Made by a program: the position numbers and the translations under genes. The notes beneath the pieces are model-generated. The model was not told the DNA's origin. It saw only the letters and a program-made list of their open reading frames with translations, and made no database searches. From contig CP158972.1 in NCBI GenBank assembly GCA_040429635.1, forward strand, positions 2,304,001 to 2,368,000: DNA of 64,000 nucleotides, read 5' to 3'. Positions 53,281 through 63,422 of the stretch are shown piece by piece. The DNA comes from Tamlana crocina. Lineage in GTDB: Bacteria; Bacteroidota; Bacteroidia; Flavobacteriales; Flavobacteriaceae. Positions within the stretch are counted from its first letter, which is position 1; the number at the start of each line of letters is the position of its first letter.

Positions 53281-53336
53281 TTTTGTTTTTAACATTTCTT
53301 CATTTTAATTAACTTCAATTTAACAGGTTCCGTTTT

Positions 53337-53368
53337 AAACTATAGACTTCTAACAGTGTCTATAGTTT
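53337..53368. repeat. Perfect 11-bp inverted repeat upstream of the TonB-dependent receptor
   Basis: AAACTATAGAC (53337-53347) and GTCTATAGTTT (53358-53368) flank a 10-nt spacer, ending 31 nt before the ATG. It is either an operator dyad or a 5'-UTR hairpin. It is not followed by a T-run. Confidence 0.7.
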
Positions 53369-53399
53369 GAGTATTTATATGTATTAATCAAACCTAATC

Positions 53400-55925
53400 A
53401 TGACCCGAACCTTAGTTACTATTTTTTCTCTTTTTATTTTTTCAATTGCTTTTGCCCAACCTAAAAGCATCACAAATCTGCCCGACAAAAAAATAATTGT
53501 TTCAGGAAAAGTTATCGACAAAGAAACCCAACAACCCTTGGAATATGCAACTGTGGCATTTTTTAGCAAAAAAAAGGACAAAATAGTTGAAGGTGGCATT
53601 ACCGATTTAAATGGCGAATTCAGCATTCCTGTGCAAAATGGGCTTTACGATATTACCATCGAATATATTTCATACAAAAAAATCACCCTCGAAAACAAAG
53701 ATTTGTCCAACGACATAAATTTAGGCACCATTTCATTGGAAGTCAATATGGAAGCCCTCGAAGCCGTTGAAGTGATTGCAGAAAAAACTACTGTTGAAAT
53801 TAAGCTCGATAAAAAAATCTATAATATCGGAAAAGACCTTACCACAGCCGGTGGTACGGTAAGCGACGCGTTGAACAACGTGCCTTCCGTATCCGTCGAT
53901 ATTGAAGGTGGTATTAGCTTACGGGGCAATGAAAACGTTAGGATTTTAATTAACGGAAAACCCTCTGCCATGGCCGGTTTTGGTGACACCAACGTGTTGA
54001 GCCAACTACCTGCAGAAGCTATCGAGCGGGTTGAAGTGATTACTTCGCCATCGGCCAGATACGATGCCGAGGGTACTGCCGGAATTTTAAATATCATTTT
54101 AAGGCAAAAAGAAACTTTAGGCTTTAATGGTTCGGTAAATTTAACCGTCGGAAATCCCGATAATGCAGGGCTTTCAACTAATCTTAATTACCGTACAGAA
54201 AAGTTCAACCTATTTTCTAATTTAGGGTTCCGCTATTTTGATTCGCCAAGAAACAGCTTTAGTGATACTGATTATTTTAACGCAGATATAGATGAAGTCG
54301 ATAGGGTTCGCGAAGACGAAGATGTTGAACGCCTGAACAGAAACTACAATACTAGTTTAGGCATGGAGTATTTCCTTTCTAAAAAAACCTCACTAACAGG
54401 CACTGTGTTTTATCGTTACGGACAAGATAGGGATACTGGCATAAACATAAGCGATCGTTTTATTGATGATAACTTAGTGGAGCAAACCCAACGTGTGGAA
54501 AAGGAAAATGAAGATGGCGGAAATTTTCAGTTTGCTTTAAATTACATTACAAAATTTGATGATAACGGTCATGAACTTACTGCCGACATTCAAATTGAGA
54601 CCGGTAACAAGGAGCAGTTTACATATTATAACGAAGATTATATTATCAGCCAACCCAATGCCGAACCTTTTCAAATTGAAAACATCACGCAAGATGAAGA
54701 CGAAAACGAATCGTTATTTCAAATAGATTATGTGCTTCCCATAGGTAAAAATGCTAGATTTGAAGCTGGTTACAGGGGTAATTTCGAAAACTCGGTTACT
54801 GATTACTTATTGGAACAAGAAAATCTAGACAATGGTAATTTGGAAGTAAACGATGCGCTATCGAATGTTTTTGATTATAGCGAAAACGTTAACGCTTTTT
54901 ACTCACAATACGGCACCAAATTTGGTCAATTTTCATTTCTTTTAGGACTGCGTTTGGAAAACACGCAGCTAAAAGGAAAAATAGATTCCAGGTTAACAGC
55001 CCAAGAACTTGAAGAATTTTATGGTTTCCCCATTGATACAGATTTTAACAACAACTACCTGGGCCTCTTCCCTACCGTAAACGTTATTTATAATTTATCT
55101 GGCGATGAAGACAATGCCGAAGAAAGCATTACATTTGGCTACAACAGAAGGATTAATAGACCGCGAGGGTGGTACATCAACCCCTTCCCATCGCGTTCCA
55201 GTAGAACCAATATTTTTCAGGGCAATCCTAATTTAAGCCCTGCTTTTGCCAGCGCTTTCGATTTGGGCTATTTAAAACGTTGGGACAAATTAACACTTAC
55301 CACATCGGTATATTACCAACATGAAACCGATTCGTTTGAGCGTGTTGAGGAAAATACTGGACTACAAACCACTGATGGTATCGATATCATTAGAACCATT
55401 CCTGTAAATTTATCGACCAACAAAAGAACAGGTGGTGAATTTGGCTTGCTTTACAACCCCAACAAATGGCTTAGGTTAAATTCTAGTTTTAATATTTTTC
55501 AATTTGAAACCGATGGAGAATTTAATGGTAAAGACTATAGCGTGAAAAATACCAGTTGGTTTGGGCGATTGAGTAGTAAGATAACATTACCTGCCAAAAT
55601 AGATTGGCAAACCAATGCTTTTTATATGGGTGCTAGAGAAAGTACGCAAGGTGAACGAGACGGTATTTTATCTATAGACCTCGCTTTCAGTAAAGAAATT
55701 TTCAATGACAATGCGACCGTATCATTAAACGTGCGAGACTTGCTAAATTCCAGAAAGTACCAAGGCACCACGACCACTGATTCTTACGAAAGATATAGCG
55801 AAAGACAGTGGCGACAACGCCAAATCAACCTGTCGTTAATGTATCGTTTCAACCAACAAAAGAAACGCAGCGAACGCAATAGAGGTGAGAATAACGGAGA
55901 TGATGATGACGATATGGGATTTTAA
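53400..55925 (+). CDS. TonB-dependent receptor-like outer-membrane beta-barrel protein (841 aa)
   Basis: A signal peptide (MTRTLVTIFSLFIFSIAFAQ) is followed by a carboxypeptidase-regulatory-like Ig domain (about residues 32-115: ISGKVIDKETQQPLEYATVA-type pattern). A plug domain lies at about 140-225 (SDALNNVPSVSVDIEGGISL, VITSPSARYDAEGTAGILNI). A long barrel of the OMP_b-brl_3 type follows to the C-terminus (NRRINRPRGWYINPFPSRSS, YKWD-like strands), and a poly-acidic tail (GENNGDDDDDMGF) ends it. No SusD-type partner is adjacent. The ligand is unknown. Confidence 0.92.
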   Translation: MTRTLVTIFSLFIFSIAFAQPKSITNLPDKKIIVSGKVIDKETQQPLEYATVAFFSKKKDKIVEGGITDLNGEFSIPVQNGLYDITIEYISYKKITLENKDLSNDINLGTISLEVNMEALEAVEVIAEKTTVEIKLDKKIYNIGKDLTTAGGTVSDALNNVPSVSVDIEGGISLRGNENVRILINGKPSAMAGFGDTNVLSQLPAEAIERVEVITSPSARYDAEGTAGILNIILRQKETLGFNGSVNLTVGNPDNAGLSTNLNYRTEKFNLFSNLGFRYFDSPRNSFSDTDYFNADIDEVDRVREDEDVERLNRNYNTSLGMEYFLSKKTSLTGTVFYRYGQDRDTGINISDRFIDDNLVEQTQRVEKENEDGGNFQFALNYITKFDDNGHELTADIQIETGNKEQFTYYNEDYIISQPNAEPFQIENITQDEDENESLFQIDYVLPIGKNARFEAGYRGNFENSVTDYLLEQENLDNGNLEVNDALSNVFDYSENVNAFYSQYGTKFGQFSFLLGLRLENTQLKGKIDSRLTAQELEEFYGFPIDTDFNNNYLGLFPTVNVIYNLSGDEDNAEESITFGYNRRINRPRGWYINPFPSRSSRTNIFQGNPNLSPAFASAFDLGYLKRWDKLTLTTSVYYQHETDSFERVEENTGLQTTDGIDIIRTIPVNLSTNKRTGGEFGLLYNPNKWLRLNSSFNIFQFETDGEFNGKDYSVKNTSWFGRLSSKITLPAKIDWQTNAFYMGARESTQGERDGILSIDLAFSKEIFNDNATVSLNVRDLLNSRKYQGTTTTDSYERYSERQWRQRQINLSLMYRFNQQKKRSERNRGENNGDDDDDMGF

Positions 55926-55946
55926 GCCCACCACATGGGTGCCAAC

Positions 55947-55981
55947 AAAAAAAGGAAGTTCAACTTGAACTTCCTTTTTTT
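55947..55981. terminator. Bidirectional terminator after the TonB-dependent receptor
   Basis: AAAAAAAGGAAGTTCAA pairs with TTGAACTTCCTTTTTTT. It sits between the receptor stop and the convergent 59-aa gene. Confidence 0.85.
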
Positions 55982-56001
55982 GTATTTAAATATTAGAGTG
56001 A

Positions 56002-56181
56002 TTATTGAGCCGCTTCGCGTTTCGCTTTCTTTTCTTCTCTAATTTCTTTTAATCTTTCAATTAGCGAACCTCCAATCCAGTAAGGAATTACAAAAGTCAA
56101 CAAGAATATCATTAACCAAAACCCTATAGTTAAGATAGTTAAGAATGCTAAAAAGCCTAAATATTGGTCAAAATCAAACAT
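56002..56181 (-). CDS. Small membrane protein (59 aa)
   Basis: An ATG-started frame beginning MFDFDQYLGFLAFLTILTIG, with one or two hydrophobic helices (about residues 8-42) and a strongly charged C-terminal helix (RLKEIREEKKAKREAAQ). It ends in TAA at 56002, just inside the terminator at 55947. It is upstream-separated from the peroxiredoxin gene by 94 nt on the same strand. Codon use is ordinary. The function is unknown; the layout suggests an inner-membrane protein with a cytoplasmic charged tail. Confidence 0.7.
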   Translation of the reverse strand: MFDFDQYLGFLAFLTILTIGFWLMIFLLTFVIPYWIGGSLIERLKEIREEKKAKREAAQ

Positions 56182-56275
56182 AATAATAAGTGTCTTTTAA
56201 AAAATCTTACGCAAAGATAGTGCAAAGCCCTTTGTTATACAATATTGGCGTAATATTTATTAACAGAGTTTTCCA

Positions 56276-56917
56276 CTAATTTAAATTCGGCTGCGGGGTC
56301 ATTCTTAAATAAGGCTTTACTTCTTTGTGCCCTTTAGGAAATAAATCTGGAATTTGCTCATTGGTTACCGCTGGCGAAATCACCACATCCTCACCGTGTT
56401 TCCAGTTAGCTGGCGTGGCCACTTTATGGTAAGCCGTTAATTGCAACGAATCAATAACACGAAGTAGTTCTTCAAAATTCCGTCCTGTTGATGCCGGATA
56501 AGTAATGATAAGCTTTACTTTTTTGTCATCACCAATTACAAATACCGAGCGTACCGTAAATTTTTCACTGGCATTGGGGTGAATCATATCATAAAGTTCA
56601 GATACTTTTCTGTCTTCATCTGCAATAATCGGAAAATTTACCGTAGTGTTTTGGGTTTCGTTAATATCGTTTACCCAGCCTTTGTGAGATTCCAATCCGT
56701 CAACGCTAAGTGCTACCACTTTTACGTTACGCTTTTCGAACTCTTCTTTATATTTTGCCACAGTACCCAATTCGGTAGTACAAACGGGCGTGTAATCTGC
56801 CGGATGCGAAAATAAAATCCCCCAACCATCGCCAAGCCACTCATGAAAATTGATTTCACCTTCGGTAGATTGCGCTGTAAAATTTGGGGCTTCGTCTCCT
56901 AATCTAATTGTTGCCAT
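56276..56917 (-). CDS. 1-Cys peroxiredoxin, Prx6-like (213 aa)
   Basis: The peroxidatic Cys is in SHPADYTPVCTTELG (about residue 46). The C-terminal dimerisation domain includes YPASTGRNFEELLRVIDSLQ and TPANWKHGEDVVISP. The closing LRMTPQPN is characteristic of this subfamily. It detoxifies peroxides. Confidence 0.95.
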   Translation of the reverse strand: MATIRLGDEAPNFTAQSTEGEINFHEWLGDGWGILFSHPADYTPVCTTELGTVAKYKEEFEKRNVKVVALSVDGLESHKGWVNDINETQNTTVNFPIIADEDRKVSELYDMIHPNASEKFTVRSVFVIGDDKKVKLIITYPASTGRNFEELLRVIDSLQLTAYHKVATPANWKHGEDVVISPAVTNEQIPDLFPKGHKEVKPYLRMTPQPNLN

Positions 56918-57129
56918 GATATTGTTTTTATTTATTTAGTTAAAGTTATTAAAAATCAAACACAAAATGTATTCGTATTTGCTAAGCTAATGTACTTAAT
57001 TGTTAGCGGTTTTTAAATTATAAACCGTTATTTATATGTTAAAAACCCTTAATAAAAACTCTAAAATTTCACACCAAAAAGCCCTTAAAAACATTAAATT
57101 AGCCACTTTAAAATTTAACGATAATCAAA

Positions 57130-58527
57130 ATGAGTTACCGAATAGAAAAAGATACCATGGGCGAGGTTCAAGTGCCTGCCGATAAACTTTGGGGCGCACA
57201 AACCGAGCGTTCCAGAAACAACTTTAAAATTGGCCCTGCGGCATCTATGCCCTTAGAAATTGTTTATGGTTTTGCATACTTAAAAAAAGCCGCTGCTTAT
57301 ACTAATTGTGAGTTGGGTGTGTTGCCTGTTGAAAAGCGTGATTTAATTGCTAAAGTTTGTGATGAAATTTTAGAAGGCAAGCACGACGACCAATTTCCGT
57401 TGGTAATCTGGCAAACCGGTTCGGGTACGCAGAGTAACATGAACGTTAATGAGGTGGTTGCCAACAGAGCGCACCAATTGGCCGGAAAAGTAATCGGCGA
57501 AGGCGAGAAAACCATCCAGCCTAATGATGACGTTAACAAATCGCAATCTTCTAACGATACCTTCCCAACAGGTATGCACATTGCCGCTTACAAGAAAATA
57601 GTTGAAGTTACTATTCCTGGGGTAAAGCAATTGCGCAATACCCTAAAGAAAAAATCGGATGCCTTTAAAAATGTGGTTAAGATCGGTAGAACCCACTTAA
57701 TGGATGCTACACCTTTAACATTGGGTCAGGAACTTTCTGGTTACGTGGCGCAATTGGATTACGGATTAAAAGCCCTTGAAAACACCTTAGCACACTTAAG
57801 TGAATTGGCACTTGGCGGAACTGCCGTTGGAACCGGGTTAAACACACCAAAAGGCTACAGTAAACGTGTAGCAGAATACATTGCTGAGTTTACTGGACTT
57901 CCGTTTGTAACGGCTCCCAATAAATTTGAAGCGTTAGCGGCGCACGATGCTTTGGTTGAAACCCACGGTGCTTTAAAGCAATTGGCGGTGTCTTTAAATA
58001 AAATAGCCAACGATATTAGATTGATGGCCTCTGGACCACGTTCGGGAATTGGAGAAATTATTATTCCTGCCAACGAACCAGGAAGTTCCATTATGCCCGG
58101 AAAAGTTAACCCAACACAATGCGAAGCCTTAACCATGGTATGCGCACAGGTTATGGGTAACGATGTTGCGGTTTCTGTTGGTGGTTTACAAGGTCACTAC
58201 GAGCTTAATGTATTCAAGCCTGTAATGGCTGCCAATGTATTGCAATCTGCTGAACTTATTGGAAATGCTTGCGTAAGTTTTGATGAAAACTGTGCTGTTG
58301 GCATCGAGCCGAACCACGATGTAATCACTAAATTACTGAACAATTCTTTAATGCTTGTTACCGCCTTGAATACTAAAATAGGTTATTATAAAGCTGCAGA
58401 AATAGCCAATACCGCTCATAAGAATGGTACGACTTTAAAAGAAGAAGCCATTAATTTAGGCTACGTTACTGCCGAAGAATACGACGAATGGGTAAAACCA
58501 GAAGATATGGTGGGTAGTTTGAAGTGA
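57130..58527 (+). CDS. fumC: Fumarate hydratase class II
   Basis: Converts fumarate to malate in the TCA cycle without an Fe-S cluster. The family signature [16 protein letters not shown] lies near residue 317. [34 protein letters not shown] and [18 protein letters not shown] are the other active-site regions. The length (465 aa) is normal. It is a single-gene unit with a terminator. Confidence 0.97.
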   Translation: MSYRIEKDTMGEVQVPADKLWGAQTERSRNNFKIGPAASMPLEIVYGFAYLKKAAAYTNCELGVLPVEKRDLIAKVCDEILEGKHDDQFPLVIWQTGSGTQSNMNVNEVVANRAHQLAGKVIGEGEKTIQPNDDVNKSQSSNDTFPTGMHIAAYKKIVEVTIPGVKQLRNTLKKKSDAFKNVVKIGRTHLMDATPLTLGQELSGYVAQLDYGLKALENTLAHLSELALGGTAVGTGLNTPKGYSKRVAEYIAEFTGLPFVTAPNKFEALAAHDALVETHGALKQLAVSLNKIANDIRLMASGPRSGIGEIIIPANEPGSSIMPGKVNPTQCEALTMVCAQVMGNDVAVSVGGLQGHYELNVFKPVMAANVLQSAELIGNACVSFDENCAVGIEPNHDVITKLLNNSLMLVTALNTKIGYYKAAEIANTAHKNGTTLKEEAINLGYVTAEEYDEWVKPEDMVGSLK

Positions 58528-58570
58528 GATACTACCTATAGTTGTGATTTTTATTAAAATATAGGTTCTT

Positions 58571-58608
58571 AAAATCCTTGGACATAATTTAAACTGTTCA
58601 AGGATTTT
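58571..58608. terminator. Bidirectional terminator between fumC and the response regulator
   Basis: A 10-bp stem AAAATCCTTG/CAAGGATTTT is followed by ATTTTTAA. It reaches to within 5 nt of the stop of the convergent gene. Confidence 0.75.
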
Positions 58609-58612
58609 ATTT

Positions 58613-59362
58613 TTAACCTATTCTAAAACGATTCATCCAATTTAAAAATGTTGTTGTAAAATGTTCCTTCTTTCTAGCCGATACAGGAATTTTTTTACCG
58701 TTTTTTAAATGAATAGTACCCGATTTTTCATATTTGTCGATGTACTCCAAATTTACCATATACGATTGATGGGGTCTCACAAAACTATAGGTAGAAAGCT
58801 GTTCCTCAAAATCCTTTAAGGTTTTTGAAACGATATATTTTTTACTTCCAACACAATAAAACGTTGTATATCCTTTATCTGATTCACAAAAAAGAAGTTC
58901 ACTTAAATCGATTACCTGAAAACTATCATGAAGCGACAATATCAATTTGGGCTTCTCTCCAGAAAACACCTGCTTTACTACTTTAACTTGCTCTTTTTGC
59001 TTTGCTAAAGGAATTTTTTTTACTTTTTGTAAAGCTATTTCAAGTTCCTCCAGATCTACAGGTTTTAAAAGATAATCAACCGCTCCAATCTTTAAAGCCT
59101 TTAAGGCATATTCCTCGTAAGCCGTAATAAAGATAACCTTGAAATTAAGGTTTTCGGTTTGCTCTAAAAAATCGAAAGCATTTCCGTCGGTCAGGTTAAT
59201 ATCCAAAAACACCAAATCTGGTTTACATGTACGAGCAACAACAACGGCTTTTTTTACGCTTCCGCATTCGCCTACAACTTCCACTTTTATATCTGTTAAT
59301 TGCAATAAATTAAGCAACCCTTTTCTAATATATGGCTTATCTTCTACTATTATTGTCTTCAT
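58613..59362 (-). CDS. LytTR-family response regulator (249 aa)
   Basis: The N-terminal receiver domain has the acidic pair in IIVEDKPY, the phospho-acceptor Asp in LVFLDINLTDG (about residue 54), and the Lys in DYLLKPVDLEEL. The C-terminal LytTR DNA-binding domain lies at about residues 140-245 (KYIVSKTLKDFEEQL, FVRPHQSYMVNLEYID, GKKIPVSARK). Its ATG overlaps the TAA of the sensor kinase gene (TAATG), so the pair is co-translated. Confidence 0.95.
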   Translation of the reverse strand: MKTIIVEDKPYIRKGLLNLLQLTDIKVEVVGECGSVKKAVVVARTCKPDLVFLDINLTDGNAFDFLEQTENLNFKVIFITAYEEYALKALKIGAVDYLLKPVDLEELEIALQKVKKIPLAKQKEQVKVVKQVFSGEKPKLILSLHDSFQVIDLSELLFCESDKGYTTFYCVGSKKYIVSKTLKDFEEQLSTYSFVRPHQSYMVNLEYIDKYEKSGTIHLKNGKKIPVSARKKEHFTTTFLNWMNRFRIG

Positions 59363-61548
59363 TATACTTTAAGTAAAACATGGGGAATGATTAAGGTTAC
59401 CATTGTGCCTGGTTCGTTATATTTCTGCCGATCTTCAATAGTTACAGATCCTTTCATTTTAAAATCTTTAGACAATATTTTTAAACGCTCGGATGTTATG
59501 GTTGTGGCTAGTGAATTCTTGTTTTTATTTTTGCCCTTTGGCATAGAATTAATTCCTATACCATTATCGGTAATTGTACAAATTAATTTTTTGTCTACAT
59601 AGTCTAATTTAACCTCAATTTTTCGATTGTCTTGCTGTTTGATGAACGCATGCTCTATGGCATTCTCAACAAATGGCTGGATGAGCATTGGTGGAACTTT
59701 AAACAATGAAACATCAATAATACCTTCAACTAAGACATTACATTTGTAATTATCGCTTTCCAAGTTTTGAAGTGCCGAATAATCTTTTATGGCTGTTAAT
59801 TCTTGTGACAACAAAACCATTTTTTCCCTTGAATTTTCTAGTGTAATACGTAGTAACTTTGAGAATTTTGATAAATAACGAATCGACTTAGTTTTTTCTT
59901 TATTTAAAATCATACCCTGTAAAACCGATAAGGAATTAAATATAAAGTGAGGTGTCATTTGCGAGCGTAGTAATTTCTGTTCTATAACGGCGTTTTGCGT
60001 TTTGGCTTTTTCGTTTTTTAGTTTTTCATAAAAAATTGAAGAGCCCAATAGAATTGAAACCAAAAGCACACTTATAATAGCCCATAAATAATCACGCTGC
60101 GTTTTTGCTAAGTTTTTATTGGTATCGGTTACGGCTTTTGTTAGTTCCAATTCTCTTATGCTAGCAGAATCCAATGCTTGTTGGTACTTGTATTCAAACT
60201 CTAGTTGTGCAATCTTCTCAATATTTTTCTTATTGAACAGGCTATCGTTTAATATTTTAAATTGTTGATGACTTTTAAATGCATTATTATAATCACCTGT
60301 TTTGGCATAAATTTCTGAAAGCATCTCAAAAGCTTGTTTTTGAGACTCTAAAAACCCAGATTCTTCAGAAATCCTCTTTGCTTTGAGCACATTACCCAAA
60401 GCAATACCATAATCTCTTTGATGTATATTAATTCTAGCTAGTCCTAAATAAGCTCCACACAATGTTTCCTTACTTCCATTTTCTAAGCTGACATTTTTTG
60501 CTTCCTTGAAGTGTTGTTCTGATTTTTCATAATCTCCATTCACGAAATAAATGCCACCTATGTTGTTTAAAATATATGCCGTTTCGCTGTTCGCCCCAAG
60601 CTCTTTACCAATGCGTAATGCTTTAAGGTAACAGTGTAGAGCCTTTTTGTAATCTCCCTTTTCCTCGTAGATTCCTCCAATGCCATTTAATGTTGCGGCA
60701 ACTTGATGCCTGTTATTGATTCGCTCGTAAATACCCAAAGATTTTTCATAATAGCTTATTGCCTTTTCACTATTTTTTTGAAGCTTATAAAGAGAGGCCA
60801 TATTTGAAAAGTTATGGGCAATACTGATGCTATCTCCAAGTTTTTCATGGATGGACAAAGATTTATTATAGTGTTCTAAAGCAAGAGGAGAATTGCCCTG
60901 AAGGTTATAAATAGTGCCCAAATTATTTAAACTATAGGCAACCCGTTGTTCGTTTTTTTCACTTTCGGCAATTGATAGTGCCGTTTTTAAATAGATAATG
61001 GCTTCATCAAAATCTCCCAAATCCGAATAAGCCGTTCCTAAATTTAATAAGCTAGCAGAAAGATTGCTACTTCCTATTTTCTCGTCTATATCGATTGCTT
61101 TTTTAAGGTATGTAGTTGCCGTTTTTAACTCTCCTTTGTTTTTATATGCTATCCCAATGGCATTGTAACAATTTGCTACTCCCTTTGTAAAACCAATATT
61201 TTCATATAGTTTCAACGCTTCGTCATAATACCTAAGTGATTGATTATAATTTGATTGTATAGCCTCTGTTATCCCTTTAATATATACACTCCTTGCTTTT
61301 CCTTTTTCAAAATGTATAACTTCGGCGATTGTTTTAGCTTCTTCCAAATATTCAACAGATAAAGCAACATCACTGGTAAAATAAGAAAAAGCCAATGCAT
61401 TTAAAAGATGTACCCTTGTAGTATCGTTTGCGCTATGCTCCATCAGCTCTATTTTGAGACTATCTATTGGGCTATTTTGGGATAGAGCGACTTTGCCAAA
61501 AGACAAAAAAAGCACTAAAACAACACTAAAGATTTGAAATACTTTCAT
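59362..61548 (-). CDS. TPR-containing sensor histidine kinase, LytS/His_kinase type (728 aa)
   Basis: A signal peptide (MKVFQIFSVVLVLFLSFGKV) is followed by about eight to ten tetratricopeptide repeats of 40 residues (about residues 50-440, e.g. NNLGTIYNLQGNSPLALEHY). A short coiled coil precedes one transmembrane helix (YLWAIISVLLVSILLGSSIF, about 485-505). The kinase core has the phospho-acceptor His in RSQMTPHFIFNSLSVL (about 535) and ATPase motifs PPMLIQPFVENAIEHAF and ITDNGIGIN. The TPR domain is periplasmic and presumably senses a protein or peptide ligand. The partner is the LytTR regulator. Confidence 0.93.
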   Translation of the reverse strand: MKVFQIFSVVLVLFLSFGKVALSQNSPIDSLKIELMEHSANDTTRVHLLNALAFSYFTSDVALSVEYLEEAKTIAEVIHFEKGKARSVYIKGITEAIQSNYNQSLRYYDEALKLYENIGFTKGVANCYNAIGIAYKNKGELKTATTYLKKAIDIDEKIGSSNLSASLLNLGTAYSDLGDFDEAIIYLKTALSIAESEKNEQRVAYSLNNLGTIYNLQGNSPLALEHYNKSLSIHEKLGDSISIAHNFSNMASLYKLQKNSEKAISYYEKSLGIYERINNRHQVAATLNGIGGIYEEKGDYKKALHCYLKALRIGKELGANSETAYILNNIGGIYFVNGDYEKSEQHFKEAKNVSLENGSKETLCGAYLGLARINIHQRDYGIALGNVLKAKRISEESGFLESQKQAFEMLSEIYAKTGDYNNAFKSHQQFKILNDSLFNKKNIEKIAQLEFEYKYQQALDSASIRELELTKAVTDTNKNLAKTQRDYLWAIISVLLVSILLGSSIFYEKLKNEKAKTQNAVIEQKLLRSQMTPHFIFNSLSVLQGMILNKEKTKSIRYLSKFSKLLRITLENSREKMVLLSQELTAIKDYSALQNLESDNYKCNVLVEGIIDVSLFKVPPMLIQPFVENAIEHAFIKQQDNRKIEVKLDYVDKKLICTITDNGIGINSMPKGKNKNKNSLATTITSERLKILSKDFKMKGSVTIEDRQKYNEPGTMVTLIIPHVLLKV

Positions 61549-61595
61549 AGAGAATCAACCGAACTAAACGCTAAATAACAATATATTTAACAACT

Positions 61596-61628
61596 AACCG
61601 CAAGCAACTGAATAAAATGCTTGCGGTT
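61596..61628 (-). terminator. Hairpin after the BspA-like LRR gene
   Basis: An 11-bp stem AACCGCAAGCA/TGCTTGCGGTT lies 49 nt after the stop at 61677. The T-tract is weak, so termination is likely but not certain. Confidence 0.55.
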
Positions 61629-61676
61629 ATTAAAAAATGAATGAGCCTAAAAAGTAGTGGAGTTTATACGCATCAT

Positions 61677-63422
61677 CTACTTTACAAACTTTTTTGCCAT
61701 CCTGCCTTTATCAAAATTCAGTTCTATTATGTAAATGCCTTTTGAAAGCACTTCTGTGGTAAAAGTATTTTTGTTCCCTTCCATTACTTTGGCACCAGAC
61801 ATTCCATAAATATTAAAACCTTGCAGCTGGATGCTTTCGGAATGTTTTATTTCAATTTGATTTAAGGTTGAAACGACTTTTATATCATTATCAAGCTCAA
61901 AATCAGAAATCCCCAAAGCGCCTTCGGTTACTGGATTAAAACCTGTCCATAAAGCCCCAGAATTTGTAACATAAGCTCCCATTGTACCTGATGGAATGTA
62001 CAGGTGAATGTTACTTCGGTCTGTAGAGAAAGTATCGGTAGTTGTGCCACTTGTTATAATGGATGGAGGTGTAGCGCCCAAAGCTATTACTTCCGTTAAT
62101 GTTGGTGTTGCAAATGCTCCTTCGCCAATAGAAGTCACACTGGCTGGAATAGTTACAGACTGTAAACCAGGATTAAACCTAAACGCAAGATTTCCAATAG
62201 TTTGAACCCCATTACCCAAATCTAAATTGGTTATCACATTAGAGTCAAAAGCAAGTTCTTCAATATTCAATACACTATCGGGAATCGTTAAACTTGCTAT
62301 ACTGTTAAACCTAAAAGCGTATTCCCCTATGCTTGTAACATTGTTTCCAATAACGACACTTGTTAAACTGTTGTTGGCAAATGCACCATCACTAATTTGA
62401 GTGACACTATCTGGAATTGTTACAGTTGCTATACTATTATTAAAGAAGCCGTTTTCCCTTATAATAAGAACACTATCCGGAAGCGTTACAGAAGTCAATC
62501 CCTTATTTTGAAAAGCATAATCACCAATAGTAGTTACTGAAAAAGAAGTACAAGCACTTGATACCATAGCTGGAATATTCACTACTGTTCCGCCAGCAGT
62601 ATTATAATCGATAACTGTAACCTCATTATTTGGTGTAGGATTGATTTGATAGGTGATGTTATCAATTGTAAAAGTACCTGCAAGTCCTTCAGTAACACTA
62701 TTAAATCCAGTCCATGTTTCAGCCGCATAAGTACTTGCTGTACCTGTTGGTATTGATAAGTCGATATTACTACGATTGGTATTAAACGTATCCATACCAG
62801 AAGTAGTACTGGTTGTTATTGCAGGTGGTACCGTAGCTTCTGAAATAATACACGCTAACGGGTTACCTTGAAAAGTAAAATCTCCAATAGTTGTTACGCT
62901 ATTTGGGATGGTAAGCGCTGTTAACTGATTACTTGTGAAAGCCCAATTTCCTATGGTTGCTACACTATTTCCAAGAAAAAGATTTACCAGTGAGTTATTC
63001 TGAAAAGCGTAATTGCCAATACTTGTAACACTATCTGGTATAGTGACATTAGTTAAAGAACAATTTAAAAAAGCACTGCCTTCAATAGTAACAACACTAT
63101 CGCCAATACTAACCGTATTTAATGTACTGCCACTAAAAGCACCAACACCTATTATTGTGACGCTGTCTGGTATATCAACACTCGTAATTGTGCTATTTTG
63201 AAAAGCAAGAAATTTGATACTTGTTACACTATAATTTGTAGAATTATAACTTACAGAAGCTGGTATGACTACTGTTGGGCTTCCATTTACATCATCATAG
63301 TCAGCTACTTCAACTGTAGTTGCTGAAGTAACAGTATAGCTTATAAAATTATCCGTAAAAGTTTGCGAATAGCCAATCGCAACTATAAATATGGCAATTA
63401 AAGAAAGTAGATTTGTTTTCAT
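61677..63422 (-). CDS. BspA-type leucine-rich-repeat surface protein with T9SS sorting domain (581 aa)
   Basis: A signal peptide (MKTNLLSLIAIFIVAIGYSQ) precedes two LRR_5 (BspA) modules of 23-residue repeats with the pattern IPDSVTxIGxxAFxxNxL. The first module covers about residues 60-200 and the second about 295-455. Each module ends in the same linker (TFNTNRSNIDLSIPTGT; TFSTDRSNIHLYIPSGT) and FNxVTEG. The C-terminal type A sorting domain (about residues 505-581) contains GFNIYGMSGAKVMEG and KGIYIIELNF and ends KKFVK. The protein is exported by the type IX system to the cell surface and may mediate adhesion. Confidence 0.93.
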   Translation of the reverse strand: MKTNLLSLIAIFIVAIGYSQTFTDNFISYTVTSATTVEVADYDDVNGSPTVVIPASVSYNSTNYSVTSIKFLAFQNSTITSVDIPDSVTIIGVGAFSGSTLNTVSIGDSVVTIEGSAFLNCSLTNVTIPDSVTSIGNYAFQNNSLVNLFLGNSVATIGNWAFTSNQLTALTIPNSVTTIGDFTFQGNPLACIISEATVPPAITTSTTSGMDTFNTNRSNIDLSIPTGTASTYAAETWTGFNSVTEGLAGTFTIDNITYQINPTPNNEVTVIDYNTAGGTVVNIPAMVSSACTSFSVTTIGDYAFQNKGLTSVTLPDSVLIIRENGFFNNSIATVTIPDSVTQISDGAFANNSLTSVVIGNNVTSIGEYAFRFNSIASLTIPDSVLNIEELAFDSNVITNLDLGNGVQTIGNLAFRFNPGLQSVTIPASVTSIGEGAFATPTLTEVIALGATPPSIITSGTTTDTFSTDRSNIHLYIPSGTMGAYVTNSGALWTGFNPVTEGALGISDFELDNDIKVVSTLNQIEIKHSESIQLQGFNIYGMSGAKVMEGNKNTFTTEVLSKGIYIIELNFDKGRMAKKFVK

